From NCBI GenBank assembly GCA_002842215.1, contig PHCC01000002.1:214011-278010 (forward strand): a DNA stretch of 64,000 bases, in the 5' to 3' direction. Below are positions 25,406-34,557 of the stretch, piece after piece; positions within the stretch are counted from its first letter, which is position 1; the number at the start of each line of letters is the position of its first letter. Both the position numbers and the translations under genes were made by a program. The DNA is from Betaproteobacteria bacterium HGW-Betaproteobacteria-9 (GTDB lineage: Bacteria; Pseudomonadota; Gammaproteobacteria; Burkholderiales; Burkholderiaceae_C). Under the pieces are notes generated by a model. The model saw only the letters and a list, made by a program, of their open reading frames with translations. It was not told where the DNA came from and made no database searches.

Positions 25406-27831
25406 TCACGCGAACCGGCGGTCCTTGAATGAGATCGACTTCTTGTAGTCGTCCACATTGCCCACCCGCTTGATGCCGCCCCAGGTGCCCTTGTAGTAAG
25501 GCACCACGTTGCGATCCACCCAGGAAGTCACCACGTCACCGGCCACACCCTTGATGTAGCCAAAGAGCATGAAGGTCTGCCCCGCCTTGATCGCCTTGAG
25601 CGGGTAGGCCATGGCGTAGGTGCTGCCGAAGTCGTTGTAGACCTCGACCACGTCGCCGGCCGCCACGCCCAGGGCCTTGGCATCGTCCGGGTTCATCTCG
25701 ATGTAGGCCATCGGGTAGCGGTCGCGCACGAAGCTGTTGTACTGGTCGTGGTAGGCGGTCTGCCAGACCTCGTTGGCGCGGCCCTGGTTGATCCAGAACT
25801 TGAACTTGGCCTTCTGGTCCGCCACCATCTTGGGCAGGCCGTTCCAGGGCGCTGGCTTGAAATGGGCCTTGCCGTCGCCGGTGCTGAACTTGCCATCGGC
25901 GTATTCCATTTCCGTGCCGATCAGCTTGCCGTCCTTGACCTCCATGATGGGCAGTTGCACGCCGTTGTTGCCCGCCTTGCGCAGCAGATCGTAGGTGGCC
26001 AGGTAGCCGGTGGGGCCACCTTGGCTGTCGATGGGCTCCACACCCGGGCGGCCGGCGCGGCGGAAGCCGTCGTTGAAGGCGTCCTCCTCGGTCTTCCAGT
26101 TGAAGCCGTCGAAGCGCTTGGCCATGTCCGCCTTGCCGTCTTTCTGGTACATCGCCTTCAAGGTGTTGGCAATGTCGGCGGCGATCAGGCAGTCGGGCTT
26201 GGCGGAGCCGGGTGGGTCCATGAACTTCTCGGACAGGCGCATGCGGCGCTCGCCGTTCATGGACGTCAGGTTCATTTCGCCCGGATGGGTTGCAGGGAAC
26301 AGCAGGCCTGGTACTTGCAGGCGTTGTAGATCACGTCCACCAGCTGCTCTGTGCTCGCACCGCGGGCCCGCGAGATCGCCTCGTCCACGATCTTGGCGCG
26401 CTTGCTCAGCACCAGGCGGTGCTGTTCGGCATTCAGCGTGGTCTGGTAGGGGTTGGTGCCCCACAGCGTGTACATCAGGCCCTTGCCGTTGATGACTTCC
26501 TGGTCCAGGTAGATCTTGCTGTTACCGGGATAGGGCGGGCGGGTGTAACCCTCCTGGTGGCCGCCGAGGCGGCACACGCCGGTGCCACGGCGGCCGACGT
26601 TTTGTGTCGCCAGCACCAGGCTCACCAGCGCGCTCTGGATGACGTAGTTGTCGTTGCCCCAGATGATGCCCTTTTCATAGGGGTGGAAGGTGCGGGGGCG
26701 GTGTCCGCTGGCCTTGGGTTTGTAGGCCCACTCCGCCGCCTGTTTGATCTGGGCCACAGTCAACCCGGTGGCCTTGGCGCCTTCTTCCAGGCTCATGCGG
26801 TTGGTCTTGACCGCATCGTCATAGCCACTGGTGTGTTTGGCAATGAAGTCCTTGGCCGTCCACCCCTGTTGCACGACGTAGGTGAACAGCGTGTTGAACA
26901 GCGCGGTGTCGGTTCCGGGCTGGATGTCCAGGTGCAGCACGTTCTCCTTGCCGGCCACCTGTTCGCAGATCGCCACCGTGGCGGAGCGGCGCGGGTCCAC
27001 GATGATGATCTTGGCTGCGGCCGCTGTTTCGCCCGGGAACCACTTCTTCTTTTTGTCCACCGTGGACCCTGAGAGGTTGGCCACCCAATGGTTCAGGAAG
27101 TAGTTGGTCTGCGTTTCGTAGGGGTTGGCACCGGTGCACAGGATGCAGTCGGCCAGTTGGGCGTCTTCGTAGCTGTTGTTCAGCTCGCCCACGCCCATGT
27201 CGCGCGTGGCGTGGCACTCGGAGTTGTAGGCCGGGCGGTTGTGAATGCGCACCATCTGGGTTTTCAGCGCGCTGAACATCAGCTTGCCAGTACCCCAGGT
27301 GTTCTCGAAGCCGCCGCCAGCGCCGCCGTGGTCGAAGCAGTCGTAGAACAGGCCGTCAGGGCCGTCGTTGTCAAGGATCTTCTTGGTCAGGCCAGCGTAG
27401 ATCGCGAGGGCCTGCTCCCAGCTGGTGTCCAGCCACTGGTCGCCGCGCTTGATGCGCGGGTGCTTCAGGCGTTCGCGGCCGATGCCGTCGTGCGTGTACA
27501 TGTAGCTGGCCATCTTGCCGCCGCGCGTGCTTGAGAGGCCGCTGTTCACGGAGCATTCCTTGTCGGGAACGATCATGATGTTCCACTTCTTGCCGCCCTT
27601 GTCGGTGATGGTGTTGGTCATCGCCCGGGTCAGGGTGGTGGCAAACGGCGGCAGCTGGGTGCGGAAGTCCAGTCCCAGCGCGTTCTGGTCCGGGGCGCGG
27701 CCGCCTTCGGTGTTGTGGTCCCACTTGTAGGCGTGGTAGCCACATCCGACGATGCAGAAGTGGCAGGTCATGTTGGTCTTTTGCGCGTCCTTCGGAGGCA
27801 GCGCGATGCGGTCGTTGATCTGGGTGGTCAT
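25406..27831 (-). pseudogene. aioA: Arsenite oxidase large subunit AioA, interrupted by a frame-changing internal deletion
   Basis: Molybdopterin subunit of periplasmic arsenite oxidase. The first frame (27831 down to 26272) has the 3Fe-4S motif C23-X2-C26-X3-C30, substrate residues H197 and E205 (Alcaligenes H195/E203 plus 2) and the later R/H pair in [10 protein letters not shown]. It then runs into 11 wrong residues and a stop. The rest continues in another frame from about 26305 ([15 protein letters not shown]) to 25406. About 508 + 299 = 807 residues are present against about 826 in homologues. Roughly 19-20 codons are therefore missing at the junction, and the lost length must be 3n+1 bases. 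ATG 27831 has AAGGAG upstream. Read as an inactivated gene, or an assembly error. Confidence 0.85.
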
Positions 27832-27842
27832 GGCTGCGCTCC

Positions 27843-28367
27843 TTACAGGATGTTGGACTGGCGGCCGTAGATCAGGCCGTCGACACCGACGGCGTGCACG
27901 CTGTCGGTTTTGGCGTCGTATTCCAGCAGGATGCGCGGCAGGTCTTCGGTGGCCTGGCCGGTCACCATCTGGCCGCCGTTCTCGGGGTCGAAGATGGAGA
28001 AGTGGCAGCCGCACTTGAAGGTCTTGGTGCCGGGCTCATAGCCGACCGGGCAGCCCATGTGGGTGCAGTAGGAGCTGTAGGCCACGATGTCGCCGTTGGG
28101 GCCGACGCCGCCCGGCACGGGCGAGCCCATGCGGATGGCCAGGCAGGGCGAGCTGTCATCGGGGTAGGCAAAGCTCACCGCCTGGTTCAGCGGCAGGCCC
28201 TTGGCTTGGCCAACGGCCTTCTTGGGGTAGGGCAGGGTGGTGCCGCTGGATGCTGGTGGGGTGGCGGCGTTCGCGCTGCGAATCGGGATGATGGTGGCGC
28301 CCGCTACGGCGGCTGCGGCGCCGCCCGATTTCAGAAAAATACGGCGACCGATCTTGACGTCTTCCAT
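27843..28367 (-). CDS. aioB: Arsenite oxidase small subunit AioB (Rieske protein)
   Basis: Passes electrons from AioA to a cytochrome or azurin. The 174-residue precursor has a Tat signal ([10 protein letters not shown] then a hydrophobic stretch ending around SANAA), which carries the AioAB complex to the periplasm. The [2Fe-2S] ligands are in CTHMGC and CGCHF, and the extra cysteine pair that can form a disulfide is present. ATG 28367 is preceded by AGGAGA. It lies 11 bp upstream of aioA and behind a sigma-54 promoter. It is intact although aioA is broken. Confidence 0.95.
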   Translation of the reverse strand: MEDVKIGRRIFLKSGGAAAAVAGATIIPIRSANAATPPASSGTTLPYPKKAVGQAKGLPLNQAVSFAYPDDSSPCLAIRMGSPVPGGVGPNGDIVAYSSYCTHMGCPVGYEPGTKTFKCGCHFSIFDPENGGQMVTGQATEDLPRILLEYDAKTDSVHAVGVDGLIYGRQSNIL

Positions 28368-28403
28368 GTTGTCTCCTGGTTTGAACAAAGGCGATGTCAC
28401 ATC

Positions 28404-28418
28404 GCAATGGCTGTGCCA
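28404..28418 (-). promoter_or_regulatory. Sigma-54 promoter of aioBA
   Basis: On the minus strand TGGCACAGCCATTGC matches the -24/-12 consensus TGGCAC-N5-TTGC exactly. It lies 36 bp upstream of the aioB start. The activator AioR, encoded divergently, has the sigma-54 contact loop. Confidence 0.85.
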
Positions 28419-28475
28419 GGATGGGATCCATTTAAAAACAAGGACTTGCAGCACTAGGGTTTGTTCGCTGTGAAC

Positions 28476-28517
28476 TTTTCGTAACCGTGATGAAAATCAA
28501 AGTTACGAAAACGTAAC
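28476..28517. promoter_or_regulatory. Inverted repeats, candidate AioR enhancer between aioB and aioX
   Basis: TTTTCGTAAC (28476-28485) and GTTACGAAAA (28502-28511) form a 10-bp inverted repeat, and a third half-site CGTAAC follows at 28512-28517, giving GTTACG-AAAA-CGTAAC. Measured toward aioB it lies about 58-99 bp upstream of the -24 element, where NtrC-type activators bind. It ends 6 bp before aioX and so could also affect aioXSR. Confidence 0.6.
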
Positions 28518-28523
28518 GCAGGA

Positions 28524-29393
28524 ATGTCCGTGAACCGAAGACGCTACCTGGCCGCTGGAGTCTGCGGCGCCGCCGCAGCGGCTGTGACACTCCCGAGTTG
28601 GGGAGCGGATCGCCTGCGCATCGGTCTGACCCCGGTGATCCTGGCCGACCAGGTAGCCTTCCTGTCGCGCTGGGGGCGCTATCTGGGCAGTCGGGTGGGG
28701 GTCGATGTCGAGTTCGTGGCCCGCGAGTCCTACCAGAGCATCCTGGACCTGCTGTTTTCGGGACAGATCGATGCGGCGTGGATATGTGGCTATCCCTTTA
28801 TGCGTTTCGAGAGTGAGCTGTCCCTGCTCGCAGTGCCGCTGTATCAGGGGCAGCCGTTCTACCAAGCCTACCTCATCCGTCCGAAAACACCGGTCGCGGA
28901 GATCCGGGGCTGGGCCGATCTCAAAGGGCGTGTGCTGGCCTATTCCGATCCACTTTCCAACTCGGGCTGGCTGGTCGCGCAGGCCCAGTTGAGCAAGGCC
29001 GGGGTGCCTGTGCGTGACCTCAAGCGGGGCTTTTTCACGCACGGCCATCGCAACGTGGCCGAAGCCGTGGCGGCCCGGCTGGCCCAGGCCGGCTCCATCG
29101 ACGGCTACGTGTGGGAGACCATGCGTGCCCAGGGCATGCCCGCCATTGCCAAGACCGAGGTCATCTGGAAGTCGGAACCATTTGGGTTTCCGCCGCTGGT
29201 GGTCCGCAAGGGTCGTGAGCACCCGCAGATGGAAGCGCTTCGCCAGGCCTTGCTGCGCATGGGCGATGACAAGGTCGGGCGAGACCTGCTGGCCTCATTG
29301 AACCTCACCGGCTTCACGCAGGGGCAGCCCGGCCTGTTCGACAGCATTCGCCGGCAGGCCCAGCAGGTTCCCGGCAGCGGGGTGGGGGGCTGA
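28524..29393 (+). CDS. aioX: Periplasmic arsenite-binding sensor protein AioX
   Basis: A solute-binding protein of the PhnD type that detects As(III) and signals to the AioS kinase. The 289-residue protein has an N-terminal RRR-containing Tat-like or Sec signal ending near SWGA. C88 (DAAWICGYPFM) is at the position expected for the arsenite-sensing cysteine of AioX. The stop codon shares a base with the aioS ATG, so the genes are coupled. It is divergent from aioBA. Confidence 0.9.
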   Translation: MSVNRRRYLAAGVCGAAAAAVTLPSWGADRLRIGLTPVILADQVAFLSRWGRYLGSRVGVDVEFVARESYQSILDLLFSGQIDAAWICGYPFMRFESELSLLAVPLYQGQPFYQAYLIRPKTPVAEIRGWADLKGRVLAYSDPLSNSGWLVAQAQLSKAGVPVRDLKRGFFTHGHRNVAEAVAARLAQAGSIDGYVWETMRAQGMPAIAKTEVIWKSEPFGFPPLVVRKGREHPQMEALRQALLRMGDDKVGRDLLASLNLTGFTQGQPGLFDSIRRQAQQVPGSGVGG

Positions 29394-30838
29394 TGCTCAG
29401 GCGATTGCCTTACCGGGTGCAGATACCGCTGGGGCTTTCCCTGGCCGTGCTGCTGGCGGCCGTGCTGGTCACGGCCATCACAGCACGGGTCCAGGCTCAG
29501 AACGCGCGTCGGGATACCCTGTCGCTGCTGGACCGGGCGGTGGTCCTGGTCATCGCGCAGGTGCGCCCCATGCTGGCAGCCGACGACACCTGGCGTGTGT
29601 TCTCGCTGCTGCGAGACACGGCCCAGCTCATCCCCGGGGCGGATGCAGACCAGACGCGCCTGGCGATCCTGACCCCGGACGGGGCCGTGTTCGCCGCGTC
29701 GGACCCGGTGAAACTGGAGACTGGCCGGCCGGTGCTGGGCCAGCCTTGGCGTGAACAGCCGCTGTTGTCTTCACTGGAGATCGAACAACGGGAGCTTCAC
29801 CTGATATCCGATGGCTCCGTGGTGCTGATCGACCCCATTCGCAGCGAGGACGGTCAAACCCTGGGCTTTGTGTTCACCGAGGTGGAGTCGGCCGCTTTTG
29901 CGCCCGACTGGGCGTCGCTGGCCCGCACGGCGCTGATCGGTATCGTGTTGGCGGTCTCGGTGCTGGGTCCCCTCGGGTGGTGGGTGGGCAAACGCATGGC
30001 CCGTCCGGTGGGCCGGCTGGTGGAGGTGATCGAGCGCATCGGGCGGGACGACCCCGGCGTCCTGCGTGACGATGTGCCCAAGACCACGGACCCTGAGCTG
30101 AGCCGCATTGGCGATGCCGTCGCGCAGCTGATGGGAGAACTCGAACGCCGCAAAGCAGCGGAAGAGCGAGCACTGTCGGCCGAGCGCCTGGCTGCGGTGG
30201 GCAAGATGACGGCCGCCGTGGCGCACGAGATCAACAACCCGCTGGCGGGCATGTTGACTGCCACCCAGACGCTGCGCCTGCACGGGGGAACGGAGTCGAT
30301 TCGCCTGCGCACCCTTGATCTGCTCGATCGAGGACTGCAGCAGATTCGCACCACCGTGGCGGCGCTGTTGCCACAGGCCCGGATCGAGGACCGGCCGCTG
30401 GAGCCGGGCGATCTGGAAGACATCGTGACCCTGGTGAGGGGGGCGGCCGAAAAACTCCGGGCGGAGATCCGGATTCAGGTCGATGTGGAGTCGGCCCTGC
30501 GTGTGCCATCGGCGCCGCTGCGTCAGGTCATGCTCAACCTGCTGCTCAACGCGCTCAAGGCGGCGGGTGAGCAGGGTTCCGTCTGCGCGCGGCTCCAGGC
30601 CGATGAATCCAGGGTGCGGTTCTGCATCAACAACAGCGGACCGGTGCTGAGCGAAGACAAGTTCAAGAGCACGCTGGCCGCCGAGAGCGGCAAGGACCCA
30701 CGCGGATTTGGCCTGTGGGTGTGTCAGGAACTTGCCAGCCACCTGCGCGGCCGGTTCGAGCTGGACACCAGCGAAACCTCACAAACCTGCCTCTTGTTTG
30801 AGGTGCCCAACCGAGAGGCGCCGGAAGGCCTGACATGA
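29393..30838 (+). CDS. aioS: Sensor histidine kinase AioS
   Basis: A 481-residue membrane kinase: first helix about residues 10-32, periplasmic sensor to about 180, second helix about 183-203, HAMP-like linker, HisKA with the phosphorylated His in AAVAHEINNPLAGM and an ATPase domain with RQVMLNLLLNALKAA and GFGLWVCQEL. It pairs with AioX for sensing and AioR for output. The gene overlaps both neighbours by a few bases (start at the aioX stop; stop within ATGA of aioR). Confidence 0.93.
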   Translation: MLRRLPYRVQIPLGLSLAVLLAAVLVTAITARVQAQNARRDTLSLLDRAVVLVIAQVRPMLAADDTWRVFSLLRDTAQLIPGADADQTRLAILTPDGAVFAASDPVKLETGRPVLGQPWREQPLLSSLEIEQRELHLISDGSVVLIDPIRSEDGQTLGFVFTEVESAAFAPDWASLARTALIGIVLAVSVLGPLGWWVGKRMARPVGRLVEVIERIGRDDPGVLRDDVPKTTDPELSRIGDAVAQLMGELERRKAAEERALSAERLAAVGKMTAAVAHEINNPLAGMLTATQTLRLHGGTESIRLRTLDLLDRGLQQIRTTVAALLPQARIEDRPLEPGDLEDIVTLVRGAAEKLRAEIRIQVDVESALRVPSAPLRQVMLNLLLNALKAAGEQGSVCARLQADESRVRFCINNSGPVLSEDKFKSTLAAESGKDPRGFGLWVCQELASHLRGRFELDTSETSQTCLLFEVPNREAPEGLT

Positions 30839-32142
30839 CATCCATCCTGTTGATTGAAGACGACCCCATCATGGGTGAGTCGCTGTTGCAGCGCTTCGAG
30901 CTGGAAGGCTTGCAGGTGAGCTGGTGCCGTCGGCTCAGCGAAGCTCGTGAAGCCCTCACATTCCTGCCTTCTGCCGTGGTCAGCGATGTCCGGCTTCCCG
31001 ACGGACTGGCCACAGAGTGGTTCGTCTCCTTGCCCGCCACCGTCCGGGCCTTGCCCTGGTTTTTTCTGACGGGTTACGGCAGTGTCAACGATGCGGTCGC
31101 TGCGGTTCGCGCCGGTGCCCGGGAGTACCTGACCAAGCCTTTCGATATTGAACGACTGGTGGCCAGGATCCGGGATGCAGTGAACCTGTCCGTCACGCCT
31201 GATGATGACGCTGTGCTCGGCGTTTCTGTCGCCATGCGCCGGGTGGAAGCCATGGTGCACAAGGTGGCCAGCCAACGTGTGTCGGTGCTGTTGACCGGGG
31301 AGTCGGGGGTGGGCAAGGAGGTGGCCGCCCAACTCATCCACAGCCTCGACCCCAGAGTGGGGAAGGGCGAGTTCGTGGCGGTGAACTGCGCCGCGATCCC
31401 AGAGACCATGCTGGAGGCCGAGTTTTTTGGTTACGAAAAAGGCGCGTTCTCCGGGGCGATGCGCACCCACAGGGGCTATCTGGAGCGCGCCAACAAGGGC
31501 ACCTTGTTTCTGGACGAGGTGGGCGAGTTGCCCGCCAGCATGCAGGCCAAACTGCTTCGAGCCCTGCAGGAGAAGTGCTTCTTCCGCCTGGGGGCTGAGC
31601 GGACCACCCAGAGCGACTTTCGCATCCTGGCTGCAACGAACCGCGACCTGTACGCGGACATGAACGCGGGCGCGTTCCGGGAGGACCTGTTCTACCGGTT
31701 GGCGGTCATCAAGATCGAGTTGCCTCCGCTGCGCGAGCGACCGGAAGACATCCGCTGGCTGACCGAAAAGCTGCTGGCCCAGATCGTGGTGGAGCAGGGT
31801 CGGCCCCTGGCCATGTCCGAACCCTTTCTGAGGGCCCTCATGGGCCGCGAGTGGCGTGGCAATGTGCGGGAGCTGCGTTCGTTTCTGGAGGAGGCGGTGG
31901 TGCTCAGCGATGGTGGGGTGTTGGACCTTCCCGAGAGCCAGGCTGATGGTTCTTCCGTCACGCATGACGGGCCAGAAGACGGCATCGTCACTTTGCAACG
32001 CATGGTCGAAACGGTGGAGCGTTCACACATCCAGAAAGCACTGCAGCACTGCGATGGCAGCGTTGGAAAAACGGCCGATGTGCTGGGTATTTCACGCAAG
32101 ACATTGTGGGAAAAAATGAAGAAGCTGGCGATTCAGACGTGA
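30835..32142 (+). CDS. aioR: Sigma-54-dependent response regulator AioR
   Basis: A 435-residue NtrC-family activator of aioBA. The receiver domain has Asp in VVSDVRLPDG. The AAA+ domain has Walker A GESGVGKE, the sigma-54 contact loop GAFSGA (in place of the common GAFTGA) and Walker B GTLFLDEVGELP. The C-terminal Fis-type helix-turn-helix includes GSVGKTADVLGISRKTLWEKM. The matching sigma-54 promoter and dyads lie between aioB and aioX. Confidence 0.94.
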   Translation: MTSILLIEDDPIMGESLLQRFELEGLQVSWCRRLSEAREALTFLPSAVVSDVRLPDGLATEWFVSLPATVRALPWFFLTGYGSVNDAVAAVRAGAREYLTKPFDIERLVARIRDAVNLSVTPDDDAVLGVSVAMRRVEAMVHKVASQRVSVLLTGESGVGKEVAAQLIHSLDPRVGKGEFVAVNCAAIPETMLEAEFFGYEKGAFSGAMRTHRGYLERANKGTLFLDEVGELPASMQAKLLRALQEKCFFRLGAERTTQSDFRILAATNRDLYADMNAGAFREDLFYRLAVIKIELPPLRERPEDIRWLTEKLLAQIVVEQGRPLAMSEPFLRALMGREWRGNVRELRSFLEEAVVLSDGGVLDLPESQADGSSVTHDGPEDGIVTLQRMVETVERSHIQKALQHCDGSVGKTADVLGISRKTLWEKMKKLAIQT

Positions 32143-32185
32143 CAATGTGGACCGCCGCACAGAATCCTCTGGAATCATTTTTCGC

Positions 32186-32806
32186 ATGTCCGTTGATCGT
32201 TCTGCCTCTTTCTCCCCTGTGTTGGCCATCTGGTCGCAGCACGAAGCCGAGCTGCGCCGCTGGTTGCTGTCGCGCGCGCCGGTGAAGAGCGAGGTGGACG
32301 ACCTGCTGCAGGACGTGTTTCTCAAGACCCTCAAGCTGGGAGAGCACTTCGCCGCCATCGCGCAGCCGCGCGCCTGGCTGTTTGAAGTCGCCCGCAATAC
32401 CCTCACCGACCGCCTGCGCGTGTCGCGCGACAGCCTGCCTTTGCCGGAAGGGTTGGACGAGCTGCCCGCACCCGTCGAGCAGACCGATCCGGTGGACACG
32501 CTGGCCCAGGCCTGCCTGCCCCGGGTCTTGTCCGAGCTGGACCCGCAGGACCGCGAGGCCATTCAGTTGTGCGACCTGCAGGGCATGGAGCAGGGGGACT
32601 TTGCCCGGCTCAAGAACCTGAGCCTGCCGGCGGCCAAGTCCCGCGTGCAGCGGGCCCGCAAACGCATGCGCGAACGCATGACCATGGCCTGCCAGATTTC
32701 GTTTGACGATGTCGGCCGCGTGGACGATTTTGTGCCCCGGCCACCGTTGCCCGCCCCGGTGGCCTCCGCTTGTTGTGAACCCCAAGAGCCCAAGGACCTC
32801 CCATGA
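32186..32806 (+). CDS. sigZ: ECF-type RNA polymerase sigma factor, SigZ-like
   Basis: A 206-residue sigma-70 family factor with region 2 (EVDDLLQDVFLKTLK) and region 4 (DREAIQLCDLQGMEQGDFARLKNLSLPAAKSRVQRARKRM). The C-terminal extension, with the CQISFDDVGRVDDF block followed by a Pro-rich stretch and CC, is like SigZ proteins. ATG 32186 is preferred to an upstream in-frame start. The stop overlaps the start of the TlpA-like gene (ATGA), and it lies 43 bp after aioR. No anti-sigma factor is visible nearby. Its target promoters are unknown. Confidence 0.82.
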   Translation: MSVDRSASFSPVLAIWSQHEAELRRWLLSRAPVKSEVDDLLQDVFLKTLKLGEHFAAIAQPRAWLFEVARNTLTDRLRVSRDSLPLPEGLDELPAPVEQTDPVDTLAQACLPRVLSELDPQDREAIQLCDLQGMEQGDFARLKNLSLPAAKSRVQRARKRMRERMTMACQISFDDVGRVDDFVPRPPLPAPVASACCEPQEPKDLP

Positions 32807-33384
32807 CCCGACCTGAAGCCGGACCCGACGCCCTACCCGATGCCGCGCATGACCGGTGGACCCGCCGCGTCTGGCTGGGCGGTGCCGCCGCCGTGCTGAC
32901 CAGCCCATGGCCCGCCGCCTGGGCTCAGCCGGTATCGGCCGCCGCCGAGGAAGCCAAGGCGCCACCGCTGCCAGCGCTCGGCAGCGAACTCAAGCTGCCG
33001 CGCATCTCCCTGCTCGACGGCTCGGTGTTCGAACCGGCCCAGGCCGAAGGCAAATCGCTGCTGGTGTATTGGTGGTCCAGCACCTGCCCGTTCTGCGCAC
33101 TGCAAAGCCCCAGCATGGAAAAGCTCTGGCAAAGCCAGAAGGGCCGTGGCTTGCAGATGGTGGCACTGTCCATCGACAAAAAACCCGAAGACGCCGTGGC
33201 CTATCTGAAGAAGAAGGGCTACAGCTTCCCGGCCGCCTGGGCCAGCCCGGAATGGCGCAAGGCCTTCCCCAAACCCCGGGGTCTGCCCATCACCTTGCTG
33301 CGCGGGCGCGACGGCAAGCTGCTGCTGGCGGAGAAAGGCCAGATGTTTGCCGAAGACGTGGAAGCCATCACCCAGATGCTCTGA
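32803..33384 (+). CDS. TlpA-like thioredoxin-fold protein, exported
   Basis: A 193-residue protein with an N-terminal Tat-type signal (TRRVWLGGAAAVLTSPW..AWA) and a thioredoxin domain with active site STCPFCAL (CPFC). It is probably a periplasmic disulfide reductase or thiol carrier. The GLPITLL segment supplies the cis-proline. It is translationally coupled to the SigZ-like gene. The placement beside metalloid exporters suggests a thiol or redox role in metal stress. Confidence 0.85.
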   Translation: MTRPEAGPDALPDAAHDRWTRRVWLGGAAAVLTSPWPAAWAQPVSAAAEEAKAPPLPALGSELKLPRISLLDGSVFEPAQAEGKSLLVYWWSSTCPFCALQSPSMEKLWQSQKGRGLQMVALSIDKKPEDAVAYLKKKGYSFPAAWASPEWRKAFPKPRGLPITLLRGRDGKLLLAEKGQMFAEDVEAITQML

Positions 33385-33409
33385 GGTCGAACGGGCCCTT
33401 GGCGGGCCG

Positions 33410-33430
33410 GGTTCAACTATTTTTTGAACC
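33410..33430. promoter_or_regulatory. Inverted repeat upstream of the first permease
   Basis: GGTTCAA-CTATTTT-TTGAACC, a perfect 7-bp dyad with a 7-bp spacer, 39 bp before the permease start. The inner half-sites TTCAA...TTGAA are the same as in the arsR operator of this window (spacer 6 there). It could be an ArsR-family operator. Confidence 0.5.
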
Positions 33431-33469
33431 GACCTGCATCTTTTGGCGAGGTGCCGCGTCTTCTGCGGC

Positions 33470-34522
33470 ATGAACACCTCGACGTCTCCCTCGCCCCTGG
33501 CCAGCTGGCCGATGCGGCAGCCGGTCTTTTTCCTGGTCGTGGCGGCCTTGGTCTGGTTTGCGCTGTACCAGACCTTGCTGCCGGGTTCTGAAGCGCTGGT
33601 CGCCGCCTTGCCGGTGGACCGGGCCAGTCACCTGGGCGGTGCACTGCAGTTCTTCTTCTACGACACCCCCAAGGTGCTGCTGCTGCTCACCGGCGTGGTG
33701 TTCGTCATGGGCATGGTCAACAGCTACTTCACACCCGAGCGCACCCGCGCGCTGCTGGCCGGGCGCACCGAAGGCGTGGCCAACGTGATGGCTGCGAGCC
33801 TGGGCATCGTCACGCCGTTCTGTTCGTGCTCGGCGGTGCCGTTGTTCATCGGTTTTGTCCAGGCGGGCGTGCCGCTGGGGGTGACCTTCTCGTTCCTGAT
33901 TTCTGCCCCCATGGTCAACGAGGTGGCGCTGGCGCTGCTGTTTGGCATGTTCGGCTGGAAGATCGCAGCGTTGTACCTGGGCCTGGGCCTGTCGGTGGCC
34001 ATCGTGGCCGGCTGGATCATTGGTCGGCTGAAGATGGAAGCGCACCTGGAAGACTGGGTGCGCGACATGCCCCGGATGTCGGCGGGTTACGAGGCGGCTG
34101 AAACGACGCTGGCCGACCGGGTGCAGGCGGGTTTCGCCTCGGTGCGCGAAATCGTGGGCAAGGTCTGGCCCTACATCCTGGCCGGTATCGCCATCGGCGC
34201 CGGCATCCACGGCTGGGTGCCGCAGGACTTCATGGCCAGTTTCATGGGCAAGGACGCCTGGTGGTCGGTGCCGCTGGCGGTGCTGATCGGTGTGCCCATG
34301 TACACCAACGCGGCCGGCGTGATCCCCATCGTGCAGGCTCTGCTCGCCAAGGGTGCGGCCCTGGGCACGGTGCTGGCTTTCATGATGAGCGTGATCGCGC
34401 TCTCGTTGCCCGAAATGATCATCCTGCGCAAGGTGCTGAAGGTCCGGCTCATTGCCACCTTCGTGGGTGTGGTTGCCACCGGCATCCTGATCGTGAGTTT
34501 TGTGTTCAACGCTGTACTTTGA
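33470..34522 (+). CDS. Permease of the ArsP/COG0701 family (first copy)
   Basis: A 350-residue polytopic membrane protein. The family motif TPFCSCSAVPLFIGF, with two functional cysteines, is at about 104-118, and a second similar segment (MYTNAAGVIPIVQALL) lies in the C-terminal half. ArsP members export trivalent organoarsenicals; others in the family handle Cu/Zn or unknown ions. ATG 33470 gives the start MNTSTSPSP. It is followed by an MBL-fold gene and a mini-thioredoxin, a common pairing for this family. Confidence 0.85.
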   Translation: MNTSTSPSPLASWPMRQPVFFLVVAALVWFALYQTLLPGSEALVAALPVDRASHLGGALQFFFYDTPKVLLLLTGVVFVMGMVNSYFTPERTRALLAGRTEGVANVMAASLGIVTPFCSCSAVPLFIGFVQAGVPLGVTFSFLISAPMVNEVALALLFGMFGWKIAALYLGLGLSVAIVAGWIIGRLKMEAHLEDWVRDMPRMSAGYEAAETTLADRVQAGFASVREIVGKVWPYILAGIAIGAGIHGWVPQDFMASFMGKDAWWSVPLAVLIGVPMYTNAAGVIPIVQALLAKGAALGTVLAFMMSVIALSLPEMIILRKVLKVRLIATFVGVVATGILIVSFVFNAVL

Positions 34523-34557
34523 CATTTATTTCCTCAAACCAACGGAGACCAACCGGT

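Noticed and set aside
26272..28014. Reading aioA as two separate functional genes
   Set aside because: The second frame has no ribosome site or plausible start and continues the same domain mid-fold; a broken single gene fits better.
28391..28400. ATGTCAC near aioB as a PHO box
   Set aside because: Only one half-site; the bases 11 bp on do not match and the sigma-54 promoter explains the region.
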